From: an uncultured Planctomycetaceae bacterium | GTDB taxonomy: Bacteria > Planctomycetota > Planctomycetia > Planctomycetales > Planctomycetaceae | DNA: 36,588 nucleotides | Assembly: GCA_903871805.1 (NCBI GenBank) | Contig: CAIQIE010000061.1 | Coordinates: 1-36,588 of the forward strand | Reading direction: 5' to 3' | Shown: positions 7,365 through 17,600 of the stretch, piece after piece | Layout of the letters: every line of letters starts with the position of its first letter | Position numbering within the stretch: the first letter of the stretch is position 1 | Notes under the pieces: model-generated | Database searches by the model: none | The model's input: the letters and a program-made list of their open reading frames with translations, nothing else | What the model was told of the DNA's origin: nothing | Program-made: the position numbers and the translations under genes

Positions 7365-8858
7365 TCAGAAGTCCCAGGCCAGTCGCATCCCATAGCCATA
7401 ATAATCGCCACCACCAGGTCCAGCCTGAGCATCGCGAATTGTGTAGGCGTAGTTGCTTTGAATCTTCATGTTCGGATTCAGGAACCAGTTCAATCCGACA
7501 GTGACGTCTTCAAGACGCCCACCATCCATCCCCGAATCAACAAGGGACATTTGGTTGTATCGGGCACCAACCTGGAATGCTCCAAGGCTGCCAGACTTCC
7601 CGAAATTTTCATGTGGAATCACACGTCCAAAGTTACCAACCTTCTTTTCATACTCGCGATGTTCGCCAGTCAGAAAATACAGCACTTCAGCGTACCAACC
7701 GTAGACATATACGTCTCCCAGGTCAGCACCCGCCGGGGCTGAGGTTCCATTTCCGGTTGCGTTTCGATTCCATGCACCTGTGTATTCCGCCTGAATCAGA
7801 AGCGAATCCATCTGATGCACAAACTCAAGACTTCCGTACTGAACATCCGTGGTGTTGAACAGTGAGGTGCTTGCGAGCGTCGGATTCACACCGCCCATGC
7901 CGTTTCGCAGAGATCCTCGAGCGCGATACTGTGCCTGACCATTGTTGGGATCGCGATAGCTTCCCGCGACGCCAAGATGAGTCAGATATCTGCCTTCCTC
8001 TTCAAACCATGGCAGGTACGTCAGTCGGCTGGTCCATGCGTACTCGCCTTCACCAATACCATAACCAAACACATTCGTGTTGTTCTTGAAGAAACCAGTC
8101 GACCATGTCCCCATCTCGTCTGCCCAGTTATCGTACATCACAATCCCCGGCGTGAAGCCGTTGTTGTATGCACCATAGAAGAGATCCTGGTTGTAGGATC
8201 GCTCCAAAAAGTCCAGGTAGCGGCTGCTGGTCAAATGCTCAAATCCGATCGGTTCCTTCACGTTACCGATACGAATATTACTAACCAGCGGGACCTCTCG
8301 AAATGTTACCCAGAGATCGGTTGGAGCCGGGACCCCGATCACTGTGCCTTCCGTTGCCGCTGACGGCAGGTTGTCGTTCACCGAATTCACAAAGTCGAAT
8401 TCAGCACACCAGTCGATGGTTTCATACATCGTGCCATCCGCTCGCAGACGGGCACGACGAAAGCCCAGCGAATCCTGATCTGTGAATGGTCCAGTGCCCG
8501 CAAAAGCTGCAGGACTGTCTTCGATAAAAACGGTATCCAGCTGCACACGACCACCAATGTGGTACTTGAAGGCCTTGTCCTTCGTGGTTGCCTCAAAGCC
8601 ATTGTTCCATTTTGCGGAAAATGATTTTGGATCTTCGGGCTTCGCTGGCTGAGCAGACGGAGCCTGCTCACTGGCAATCTGCCCGGCGAGCATCTCATCA
8701 CGTTCTCTCAGAGTCTGAAGATCCGTGCGTAGTTGCGCGTTCTCCATCTCTATTCGATCAAGCCGCTCCTGCAAATCTGTCAAATCGTCCGCGACAACAT
8801 AGTTGACGCATGACACGAGAGCCAACCCCGCCGCCAGATAACGCCTGTATTTCCTCAT
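7365..8858 (-). CDS. OprO/OprP-type porin with N-terminal coiled coil
   Basis: A 497-residue protein. The signal peptide MRKYRRYLAAGLALVSCVNYVVA is followed by a short coiled coil (LTDLQERLDRIEMENAQLRTDLQTL, in part, about 26-60). A Gln/Pro/Ala linker and a long beta-barrel region follow. IGGRVQLDTVFIED, DSLGFRRARLRADG and WCAEFDFVN fit the phosphate-selective porin O/P family (PF07396), and the chain ends in RLAWDF with a C-terminal Phe. The coiled coil resembles the peptidoglycan-anchoring stalk used by several envelope porins. The ATG has GGGAG just upstream. Actual phosphate selectivity cannot be told from sequence; the gene stands alone with its own terminator. Confidence 0.88.
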   Translation of the reverse strand: MRKYRRYLAAGLALVSCVNYVVADDLTDLQERLDRIEMENAQLRTDLQTLRERDEMLAGQIASEQAPSAQPAKPEDPKSFSAKWNNGFEATTKDKAFKYHIGGRVQLDTVFIEDSPAAFAGTGPFTDQDSLGFRRARLRADGTMYETIDWCAEFDFVNSVNDNLPSAATEGTVIGVPAPTDLWVTFREVPLVSNIRIGNVKEPIGFEHLTSSRYLDFLERSYNQDLFYGAYNNGFTPGIVMYDNWADEMGTWSTGFFKNNTNVFGYGIGEGEYAWTSRLTYLPWFEEEGRYLTHLGVAGSYRDPNNGQAQYRARGSLRNGMGGVNPTLASTSLFNTTDVQYGSLEFVHQMDSLLIQAEYTGAWNRNATGNGTSAPAGADLGDVYVYGWYAEVLYFLTGEHREYEKKVGNFGRVIPHENFGKSGSLGAFQVGARYNQMSLVDSGMDGGRLEDVTVGLNWFLNPNMKIQSNYAYTIRDAQAGPGGGDYYGYGMRLAWDF

Positions 8859-9948
8859 TGCTCCCCGGAACCTCCCCCAAGGCTCAACGCAAACTCCCGG
8901 GCATTCGCCTCAGGGTATATTTACGTACACAAATGGTAAAAGCATAATTCTTCCAGTAGTTATAATCGGATCATCAGACACAATCACTACGTTGAGAATT
9001 GTTAATACTTTCACAATTGATCTTGCACAGGGTCTTCTTCAGCACCGCAATGCCGTTCGTGATTACCCGGCAGGCGTTTCCCGCATCTTAAACGACACCA
9101 GCGGCAAAACACGCCGCTTCAAACCGTTCCGCGAGATCTGAATGTGTACCCTCGCCCAACGCCAAACGGAAAAATCCCCCACCGGGAATTGCCCTTAACG
9201 GACTTTCGATCCCGGTGATACTCGAGTGGGCATGTTGTCGAAAAGACGAGAAACCATTGTCTGCGGGGGTGAGATTAATGGCAGTCACTTTCCACCAAGG
9301 TAGCAGGCACACTCCGTGTGCCGGCCGCCGTGTCGTGCAATTCTCAAGGCAATGGCATTTGGAAAATTCCTGCGACTTTCCAAAGTGACCACTGGGCGTG
9401 GGATGCCGGCAGGCTGCTGCCTATTGTCAGTTCTGCAGGACGCACGGGAAACGCCAGGACTGCAGGCGTTTCGAAAGCTTGTCCGGCAGATTCTCGATGG
9501 TTTCTCCGGTTGGCTGAGGTTCCCGGAGACATTTGTTCGCCTTCGCCGTACATAGACTTACGGATCGACCACGAATTCATCAGAAATTTTCCCGCAGTCC
9601 AATCCGCCTGCGGCCGCTACCTGTAGCCAGAGAAGTCACTGAATCAGTCTTCCCTGAACATTTCAGCGTTGCTTTGGTCAAACGCTGTAACAGGGCCTTC
9701 TCCGTATGGCCTTCAACGATTTTCATTCGCAAAACAAAAGAAGAGAATCGAGGCTTTCATCGGCGGAGACGCGCATATCGTATTGCTGCAGGCGGCCCCA
9801 TGCGGTTGACAATCTCTGAGTTGAGGAAACCTTAACGTCGATTGTTGCAGCGTTTGCCATAATCCCGGATTGTCAGACACACTCACAACTTCGGCATCAG
9901 GAAATTCGATTGAGCGATGGGTGTCGAGAGGCCTCATGGGGTGCGGTT
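8859..9948. other. Intergenic stretch (about 1.1 kb), no supportable gene
   Basis: The first 170 bp upstream of the porin are AT-rich and probably hold its promoter. They include a small inverted repeat, AATTGT at 8997-9002 and ACAATT at 9013-9018. The remaining 900 bp have only short overlapping frames with no recognisable family or start context. I do not see a decayed gene with confidence. Confidence 0.5.
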
Positions 9949-11295
9949 TTAGCGTGGTCTTGCTGCACCGGGACGACCGCGACCCGGGGGCTGATCATTT
10001 TTGGCAAAGCTGGGATCCGGAGTCCCGCGAAACAGACGCGGAATAAACGGATACTCGCTGGTGATGACATAGTAGTAGGTGCCACCGGGAAATTCCGGTG
10101 TGACTCCAACTCGACCGTTGCACTCATCCAGATCGCCCAAACCGGTAACGTATTCAAAGTCCTGTGTGTATGTCCCGTCGTGGGAATTTCCCGGCCCGGG
10201 AGGCACAGAGTTTTCGTCAGGCCGGTTTCCTGCTTTGAGCCTGTAACTTGAATGCAATTCTTTCACGGGGCTTGTCGGGTCGTTAGGGATGGAATAGCCG
10301 TAACCGTCGTAGATCGGGAAACCATCCGGGGACCAGCCAATGTGGATCATGTGTTTTCCTGGCTGCATTCCCTTGTCCTTTGCAATGCGTTTAATAAGCC
10401 CTGTTGGCAGAGCGTGATAATGATAAGAGCCGCTGGGCTGCACATGGGCGTTACTGGAATCCAGTCCCATCTTCGCTCCGGAAATCGTCAGCGGTGAAAT
10501 GGCCTCCTGCCGCCATCCGGAACGAGGATCGTTTCGCCACATCTCCGCTGTCCCCGGATCAAAGACAACTCCGTTCAACGCCACACCCGCCAGAATTCGA
10601 CGATGCGGCGTTGCGTAGTCATTGACTTTGGGACTGAGTGTCATACGAAACACATATTGCTGCTCGCTGATCGCGGCAGGGTTTCCGCGGCCCGGAAAGA
10701 CTCCCGGAACGTAATCCGGAATTCCGTTTGCCGTAATGATTCGAACGCCGTCGCGTTCTTCGATCATGATCCTGTTCTTCAAATCAAAGGGCTTGTTGAG
10801 CGCCTCTGCCTGGGCGGCGCCTCGAATTGGATAGAGATCCAGTTCAGTGACAAACTCGTCAAATTTTGATTTCTGGCTTTCCGTGAGCTTTTCCCGAACA
10901 TCGGCGAGGAACTGCTGATTTACGGGATCGATTTTTTTTCTCAACTGAGTTTCCTGCAAGGCCCGACGATCAGGAGAAGGAGGCCCCTTACGATTGGCTT
11001 CGCTTTCCCTGAGGACCGACTGCAGGACCACAGTCTGCTCGGTTCGAAGTTTACGATAACGGTCGACAATCGCCTCTCGCTGTTCTGCAGTCAGATCAAG
11101 CTGTGACTTCAGTCTGACAAGGTTGAAATCTCTCTCCGTGTCAACCTCGTAGTTTCTGATTTCCCCGCGTCCCGGCGGTCCGCCGGGAGGTTGTCCAGAT
11201 GCCAGATCTGTCACTGCGAACAACACCGGCAACATAGCCAGCAACACGTTGTGTAAAACGAACTTTTGCACGAAAATATTCCTCAGAAAGTTCAT
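9949..11295 (-). CDS. Secreted YHYH-domain protein
   Basis: A 448-residue protein. The signal peptide spans residues 1-35 (NVLLAMLPVLFAVTDLASGQ at its end). Residues about 45-160 are helical and carry two LTxxQ-like elements (LTAEQ at 69-73, LTESQ at 138-142), recalling the Spy/CpxP fold. The rest is a YHYH domain (PF14240): YHYHALPTGL begins at 291, followed by HIGWSPDGFPIYDGYGY, DGTYTQDFEYVTGLGDLDECNG and GGTYYYVITSEYPFIPR. The biochemical role of the family is unknown; the conserved His, Asp and Tyr suggest metal or ligand binding. The start ATG overlaps by four bases the stop of a possible 61-codon frame, and the gene probably belongs to one transcript with the 11508-12551 gene. Confidence 0.88.
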   Translation of the reverse strand: MNFLRNIFVQKFVLHNVLLAMLPVLFAVTDLASGQPPGGPPGRGEIRNYEVDTERDFNLVRLKSQLDLTAEQREAIVDRYRKLRTEQTVVLQSVLRESEANRKGPPSPDRRALQETQLRKKIDPVNQQFLADVREKLTESQKSKFDEFVTELDLYPIRGAAQAEALNKPFDLKNRIMIEERDGVRIITANGIPDYVPGVFPGRGNPAAISEQQYVFRMTLSPKVNDYATPHRRILAGVALNGVVFDPGTAEMWRNDPRSGWRQEAISPLTISGAKMGLDSSNAHVQPSGSYHYHALPTGLIKRIAKDKGMQPGKHMIHIGWSPDGFPIYDGYGYSIPNDPTSPVKELHSSYRLKAGNRPDENSVPPGPGNSHDGTYTQDFEYVTGLGDLDECNGRVGVTPEFPGGTYYYVITSEYPFIPRLFRGTPDPSFAKNDQPPGRGRPGAARPR

Positions 11296-11477
11296 ACGCA
11301 GTTTGATCCCTCAAACCTGACGACAACGACGAAAGCCAACTGCAAGTGAACCAGAACAGCGATCAGTAATTCAAAACTTTTGAACACAGAACGGACAGCC
11401 GCGGCCAGTTCGTCTAACCACCAGATCACAACCTGTGCAGCCACAATCCGGATCAGCAGGACGGGACCGCCAATCAA
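11292..11477 (-). CDS. Possible small two-helix membrane protein (61 aa)
   Basis: A 61-codon frame that starts with TTG. It begins 30 bp after the upstream gene's stop and ends in a TGA overlapping the YHYH start as ATGA. The product is strongly hydrophobic, with helix-like stretches GGPVLLIRIVAAQVVIWWL and SFELLIAVLVHLQLAFVVVV separated by a charged turn. Codon choice resembles that of the neighbours. There is no good Shine-Dalgarno and no family I recognise. The exact fit between two co-directional genes argues for a real coupled gene. The alternative is a fortuitous frame in a 210-bp spacer. Confidence 0.4.
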   Translation of the reverse strand: MIGGPVLLIRIVAAQVVIWWLDELAAAVRSVFKSFELLIAVLVHLQLAFVVVVRFEGSNCV

Positions 11478-11507
11478 TTGTTCGTCAGCCCGATACCAGA
11501 GGGCGTT

Positions 11508-12551
11508 TCATTTGGTTTTCTGCTGCAGACGCTGGCGGTATTTCTCTCGATCGGCGGCCTCACCCTTGCCACTGACCGGGATGCCGGTTTCGTAAAAGAT
11601 TTCCTGTTGAAACCCTTTTGCGGCCAATTCACTGCGAGTCTTCTGCACTGGTACAAAATTCTGCATGCACTTCGTCATCGCCTGCTCTATCGCCTCAGCA
11701 GACGGATCTCCCGGAATCTCTGCAACAATCTTTCCCCCCATCCCGAACATGTCAGGCTCGATCAGCAGAATCCCGTCTGAAATTGAACAGCCCTTCACTC
11801 TGGAAATTTCTTCCATGGACGACGCCATGGCGTAAATGAAACGCCCTTCAAAATGGCTGTTCCATGCGATTTTTGCAAGCTTCTCTTCCAGTTGTTGTTG
11901 GCGATCGGGGTCCGCAGAAAGCACCAGAGCGAATGGCTGATTGTCAGCCGCAGCAACCACCATCCCCACTTTGGCGTTCAGTGTTACCGGAAGAGCCGGT
12001 GCACCCTGTGACGCTTTCGATGGATACCTGCTGGCTATCTCTTTTAAGCCGCGGGCCATCTCTGCGGCGTTATCGAACAGCCCGGAAGGCCCCTTGCCAG
12101 TCCCTTTATTCTGAACCGCGGGAGTCCCATCCGGAGCAAGAATTGCAAAAGCGGTATTCGAGACCTGCCCCTTGACAAGCTTACTCATAAACACACGTTC
12201 CGACTCATCTTCATAAGCAGTCAGACGGATGCAGACAAACTCTTTCGACGCGTCGATCACTTCAGGTCGATGCAGGTAGGTACTGTCGATCTTCCCTTTC
12301 CCCGGACACCACATCCCGGAGACACCGGCACAACTTGGATTGCCGCTGACAAACAGGATGGGCCTTCCTGTTCGCTCTGCTTCTGCAAGCCCCCTCTTCA
12401 AGGTCGCATACCATTGAATCGAACGAGTCTCCGTAAAACTCTTCCCAACGATCAACCCGGCCGAATTCCCCTTGCCAGCGGGCTCCTGAGCCATGGCAAG
12501 AGCCCCAAAGAGAACGACCAGCAGGAATGCCAAACCATGCTGCCTGAACAT
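11508..12551 (-). CDS. Secreted thioredoxin-fold-like protein lacking a CxxC motif
   Basis: A 347-residue protein. The ATG has a strong GGAGGA 6 bp upstream. The signal peptide is MFRQHGLAFLLVVLFGALAMA. Residues about 45-150 read like a thioredoxin-like domain: ATLKRGLAEAERTGRPILFVS, then a Cys pair at C74 and C82 (NPSCAGVSGMWC), EVIDASKEFVCIRL, and AFAILAPDGTP. The spacing is C-x7-C rather than the redox CxxC, so disulfide reductase activity is doubtful. The C-terminal half (about 180-347) is unassigned; it has a repeated alpha/beta pattern and contains GILLIEPDMFGMGGKIV. It is first in an apparent three-gene set with the 61-codon frame and the YHYH gene, which suggests a joint envelope function. 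Confidence 0.65.
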   Translation of the reverse strand: MFRQHGLAFLLVVLFGALAMAQEPAGKGNSAGLIVGKSFTETRSIQWYATLKRGLAEAERTGRPILFVSGNPSCAGVSGMWCPGKGKIDSTYLHRPEVIDASKEFVCIRLTAYEDESERVFMSKLVKGQVSNTAFAILAPDGTPAVQNKGTGKGPSGLFDNAAEMARGLKEIASRYPSKASQGAPALPVTLNAKVGMVVAAADNQPFALVLSADPDRQQQLEEKLAKIAWNSHFEGRFIYAMASSMEEISRVKGCSISDGILLIEPDMFGMGGKIVAEIPGDPSAEAIEQAMTKCMQNFVPVQKTRSELAAKGFQQEIFYETGIPVSGKGEAADREKYRQRLQQKTK

Positions 12552-13417
12552 TGACGTTCCTCCACGAAAAATCTAAGTCGGCACAGCTTTTTGAGGTGCC
12601 CCCGAGGTGCCTCGCGACACGCTTCTAAAAGAAGTCCCGGACACATGCAAGAGTATGCATAACTCATTTCATCGTTTTCAGGAAAGAACACACATCACCG
12701 CTCCATTGAGCGCATGCTCTTCACCCAATCTTAAGGTTGAAGACGTTTTCGACAGGCTAAGCCGACTTCACAAACTATTAGTCGCTTCCCGTCTTGCAAT
12801 CTTCGTTCCCAGTGAGGCGATCTGCGGGGCCACAACCGACGGTTGGCTGGCCACTGATGTTCAGGCATCCCTGTTCGGGGCGGCAACTCCGATTCTCCGT
12901 GAACCGTCTCGCTCCTTGTTACAGCAAGCACCAACGAACCGAGAAATCGCCGAGTTCCCACTCGTCCAGTAAACTTTCCTGTGGGTTCCGCAGTCGGTCT
13001 CCCGTCCGCCTGATCAGCCTTCGAAGCGCAGGAATTCGCCGGGTGAAAGCCACATCCGCTCAGCAAAACATCCGCGATGCCCACAACCGCTGGAACGATT
13101 CCACGAGGTCGCGTTAGATTCTGCCCCAGAGAACGAAACCCCAAACAAACGGGTGCTGAAATTCATCCGTCTTTCAAGTCGGCTACTCAGCAGGAAACGC
13201 TTTTTACGGCCCCGGAAAGTTGAACGAACCCAGACCGAGCGAATTACCTGCTTTCGAAAAAACAACAGCGAGGCCTGCACTCAAGCGACATCGGTCCAGC
13301 ATGTTGATTCGTCACCAAATCTGTCCTTTCGTCCTTTTTTATGTTTTTTAAAAACAATGTTATTGAACCTCGTGAAAAGTTTCTTATCGTGCATTTAGTC
13401 ATGTAAGCAAATGGTGT
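12552..13417. other. Intergenic stretch, no supportable gene
   Basis: About 870 bp upstream of the thioredoxin-fold gene. Several overlapping frames of up to about 135 codons run on both strands, but none has a recognisable domain or start context. The last 100 bp turn AT-rich (gtccttttttatgtttttta) ahead of the small His/Cys-rich frame at 13418. Confidence 0.45.
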
Positions 13418-13555
13418 ATGGCCTGCGACGTGTCTCATCACCATCACGCCCATCATCACGTTCAAAATTGCGTTTGTGGAACAGGACGAATGCCCAGAAG
13501 AAGGTCGCAGGCGTTTGATATTTGCAAATGCCTGAACACAACAATTTGCAGATGA
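13418..13555 (+). CDS. Possible 45-residue His/Cys-rich peptide
   Basis: An ATG at 13418 opens a 45-codon frame. The peptide holds a histidine run (SHHHHAHHH, residues 6-14), then NCVCGTG (17-23), an Arg patch, and CKC near residue 37 with a final Cys at 44. This gives seven His and six Cys, a composition that suggests metal binding. There is no clear Shine-Dalgarno. An AT-rich stretch lies upstream, and an in-frame stop at 13373 limits extension. A strong terminator on the same strand follows at 14005. It is too short to call from statistics, and I do not recognise the family with certainty. Confidence 0.35.
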   Translation: MACDVSHHHHAHHHVQNCVCGTGRMPRRRSQAFDICKCLNTTICR

Positions 13556-14004
13556 AGAATTCCGCACAGAAACGGCAGCCTCAACGGAGCTTCAACCACA
13601 ACAGATTCAGGGGAATTTACGCATTCTCACAAAGCGGTTCATCGGTCGGGGACAGGCTGCCTGATGCGATGGGCAGAACATTCATCGTCTAACCGGCTTT
13701 TGCGAATGCCGGACATTAAAATCTACGCTCAAGCAAGTGGGTCTTCGGCGATCTCCGAAAAAACTTCGTTGATCGGTACAAATCTTCAATCATCCAATTT
13801 CTGCTGTCTATCCTCCGCAAAACAGTCGTTTTCCGGTGGCAAATCAGAACTCTGCAACGTTGATACTCAGTCGTTTTGGCTGTTGCCTCAGAAGTCCTCT
13901 GAATCTTGAATCAGGCCAATACGGAGAATCACGGATTGTCATTGTGCCCCATGTTCAGGGCTCCAAGAACGTGGTGCACTGCAGGTTTAACAATTCGTGT
14001 TCAC
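13556..14004 (+). other. Unassigned stretch upstream of an orphan terminator
   Basis: About 450 bp between the small His/Cys-rich frame and a strong plus-strand terminator. Frames here are short, and one runs straight through the terminator, so none is a convincing gene. The terminator implies that some plus-strand transcript ends here, either the small peptide mRNA or a non-coding RNA. No RNA family is recognised. Confidence 0.4.
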
Positions 14005-14046
14005 GTGTAAGCTCGTCGATCTGGAGCGGCGAGCTTACACTTTTTT
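14005..14046 (+). terminator. Strong Rho-independent terminator without an obvious gene
   Basis: The arms 14005-14015 (gtgtaagctcg) and 14030-14040 (cgagcttacac) pair perfectly. The stem can extend inward by a T-G, a C-G and a G-C pair, leaving an 8-nt loop. Six T follow at 14041-14046. The structure is textbook for the plus strand. The nearest standard plus-strand coding sequence upstream is the XRE/PIN operon, more than 10 kb away. Confidence 0.88.
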
Positions 14047-14672
14047 AGCCACAAAGACCGGAGTCCGAAAGCCCTCGAATCGCAGCGGACCAATGCTTCT
14101 GCCGCAATGCCCTTGTCAACTGGGATGCTGGAATTGAATGTTGACTGTCCCGCTCGCACTCAGGCTCTTGCAATCGGATTGCTCCGCAGTCTAACCTGAT
14201 ATTCGGTACATGCGTCCGGCCCAGCCCTGCGACCGTTTGCTGCGGGCTCATGATACCCGAAAGAAACCAAGGGCCTCTCGGGAGTACCGCAAGCTTCGAT
14301 GCACTGATCGGAAGTTTGTCCCGAACCACATCCCGGTCATCTCAACAGTTTTCGCGACGACATCATGGCTGCCGAAGTGGGCTCGTTCGGTCTCAGCTTT
14401 CTGCAATCAACAGTATGCCTGCGGGAAACCGGTGACGGCTAAATTCGCTTTACGCGATTTCAGCAGGGGAGCGGCGGACGTGGCAGGGTATCGCGTCGCA
14501 TAGTCCGAGCCCTGCATCCGTAAGGCTGGTTTTTCCCCAGTCGAACTTTCGCCGAAGCATTGAACGGCACCAGGACATTTGCGACGGTTCAGTGGCCGGA
14601 TTGATGTCCGCCGAATATCCTACGCACCAGGAATGGTCTTCCGGGCCTTTTTGCATTTCGCAGGATTTTGAA
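14047..14672. other. Intergenic stretch, no supportable gene
   Basis: About 620 bp precede the large lipoprotein gene. The frame of that gene stays open back to an ATG at 14592, but the extra 27 codons would put a polar stretch in front of the lipoprotein signal. I therefore treat 14592-14672 as leader. Other frames show nothing recognisable. Confidence 0.45.
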
Positions 14673-17600
14673 ATGTCTCTGGTTTCATCAGGCAGCGTCG
14701 TTCGTGTCGGGGTGCTCGCAGCAGTCTGCTGGCTATCAGTCCTGTGCCTGAGTGGCTGCGGATCGGGCAATGCCGTGGACATTTCCAAAGCGCAACAGGT
14801 AATTGACCTGCAGAATCGGGGAATCGGTTTTATAGAAAACAAGCAGTGGGGAGAGGCCGACCAGGCCTTGTCACAACTCACAGGCCTGCTGCCGCAGAAC
14901 GTCAAGGCAGCCAGAAACCTTGCCGTAGCTCGTGTTTTGTCAATGGTGGATCGAACGTCACCGTACTCCGAGTCTGACAACGCGGGCAAATTCATCGAAG
15001 GACTGGCTCGGGCTAACGCGGCGGTGTTGGCCTACCAATTGCTTGCAGCGCAGCATGGCCGCGAGGAGCAGGCCGTTGCCTTCTTACTGGCTGGAAAACT
15101 GGCGGTCTTTGAAGATAGTCCGACACGGGATCGCATTGGTCAGGGGTTGGAGTTTCTGAAGCAGGCAATTGATTGCTCGGGAAATCGTCCGGAAATGTGG
15201 TACGCCATGGCGATGGCCCTGGAATCCCATCGGGATTATGCAGACGGGCCGGAGCTGATTGAAAGTCTTCAGGAGGCATCCAGACTGGCTCCTGAGAATC
15301 TAGCGGTTGTAACCAGGCTGCTTGAAAAGCAGGCGCTGGGGCTGAATTCTCGGAACGCCGAAACAAAGACGCTTTCTACGGGAATCGCAGAGACACTGCG
15401 TCGCGCAGGAGTGCTGATGGCTCCGCTGAATGCCGCGATCTTGAAGCAGAATCGCGTCGACGTTACGGACATGATCCAGAAGGCACTGACTCAGGCAAAA
15501 CCGGAAAATCCAGGAACACTGCTGGGTCCAGCCATGATCACCAGAAATCTGTTGCTTCCGGAGTTAACACAGCAGATTGACATGCGTCGCATCGATCTGA
15601 ATCTGCTGGAGTATCTGGAGTTGGATCTTGTACCTTCACTTGGCTTATCGGCAACGGTCCGCAGTCAATTATTCGAGCAGAGTCTGCCGACTGTGATGAC
15701 AGGATTTATAGCGGCAGACGCGATGCCCGAGGTTCAGGATGCATCCGACATTCAGATCGTGGATATGGATCTGGATGGGCACGACGATTTAGTGGTCATT
15801 GAAGGTGGACGGGTGCGTGTCTACGGACGCAAAGAAGGCACCGGCGGCTGGAATGTGATCCTTGAGTCTCCACAGGGGGCAGCACCTGCAAAGGGCATGC
15901 TGCTTGTGGATATTGATCGTGATTTTGACAAGGCCCGGCTGGCCGATGTGAAGTCGGCGATTCAGCTGCTTGACCGGGAAGGTGATCGTCGTACAGTGCC
16001 GGAACTTGCCGGAGAAAATCGCTGGTATGACACGGATCTCGATGTGATCACCTGGAATGATGCGGGAGTGACCGTTCAGCGAAACGAGCGTGCCGTTGAT
16101 GGAACGCGAAACCTGATTGAGCTACCTCAGACGGCCACTGCCTCGGGTGTTCGGATGGGTGTGGGAGCGGATCTGGAGGCCGATGGCGATCTGGATCTTG
16201 TCTTTGCAACGTCAACGGGGCTGACGGCATGGAGAAACCTTGATGGAACACTGTTTGAAGTCGTATCAGAGGGACTTCAGGGGCCATCGCAGGCTGTGAG
16301 TGCACTGCGAGCCGTGGACTGGAATCGGGATATGGCGATGGATATCGTCGGTGTGACTGATGACGGCCGCGCAGGCTGGCTTCAGAACATGCTGCACGGC
16401 CGATTTCGCTGGCTGGACGGGCCCGCAGTGTCTAATGTGGCTGGAAATCCGTCTGATCTCGTGGTTGGGGAATGGAATCGGGATGGACGATGGGATCTGC
16501 TCGTCTGCGGAAGTGGCGGGACCTGCGAGTTACTGCCTTCGAATAATGAGCGAATGGACGTCACCACTGCAGAATCTCTGGGAAATGACGCCGCTCGAAG
16601 GCTTGTGAAAGCGGATTTTGACAATGATGGTTATGCAGACGCAGCGGTCATCACGGCCAGCGGCCTGAGCCTGTTTCGTGGTCTGCCACTGGGGAAGTTT
16701 GAAAATCTGAGTGCATTGGTGGCGTTGCCCGAAGGAAAAGCATGCCGATCTGCAGCAGCAGCGGACCTGGATCAGGATGGTGACCTCGATCTGGTGGTCG
16801 TCAGTTCCTCCGGCAAGCTGCAAGCGTTGTTCAATGACGGCGGAAACAGCAATGAATGGACAGAGGTTGTCCCGAGGGCAATCGGTGAGGATTCGCAGTT
16901 TCCCTCGAATCGGGTGAACATGCATGGAATCGGGGCCGTACTTGAAGTTCGTTCCGGCCCCGCATGGCAGGCTCATGTGATCGACTCACCACGAATGCAT
17001 ATTGGCCTGGGCAAGGCGAAGCAGGCGGACACCATTCGCATTATCTGGACCGACGGAATACCCCAGAACGTGACCAATGTCAGCCTGTTGAAAACACGCA
17101 TCGGCATCCTGGCACCTCAGATTCTGATCGGCTCCTGTCCCTATATTTACACATGGAACGGGGAATCGTTTGAGTTTTTCAGCGACTGTCTTTGGGCCGC
17201 ACCGCTGGGTCTGATTCAGGCCACTGGCGACATGGCGCCAACTCGTGAGTGGGAATACCTGTTGATTCCTGGCAGACAACTTCAGCCAAAGGACGGCAAC
17301 TATGTGCTGCAACTGACAGAAGAACTCTGGGAAGCGGCCTACTTCGACGAGGTTCGCCTGATGGCAGTGGACCATCCCGCCAGCGTCTCGGTCTTTACGA
17401 ACGAAAAGGTTGGTTCCCCTGAAATGGCGGCACATCGAATTCATACCGTGCAGAACGCCAGGCTTCCGAAGTCCGTTACCGATAGTCGTGGACGCGACCT
17501 GCTTCCAGGCTTAAAAGCCCAGGATCAGGATTACGTTCAGGCCTTTGAGAAGCGGCTTGTTCAGGGGCTCACCGACGAGTGGACGATGGAATTTGACCTC

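Noticed and set aside
12731..13144. 137-codon minus-strand frame in the 2-kb empty region
   Set aside because: No recognisable domain, overlapped by plus-strand frames of equal length, and no Shine-Dalgarno.
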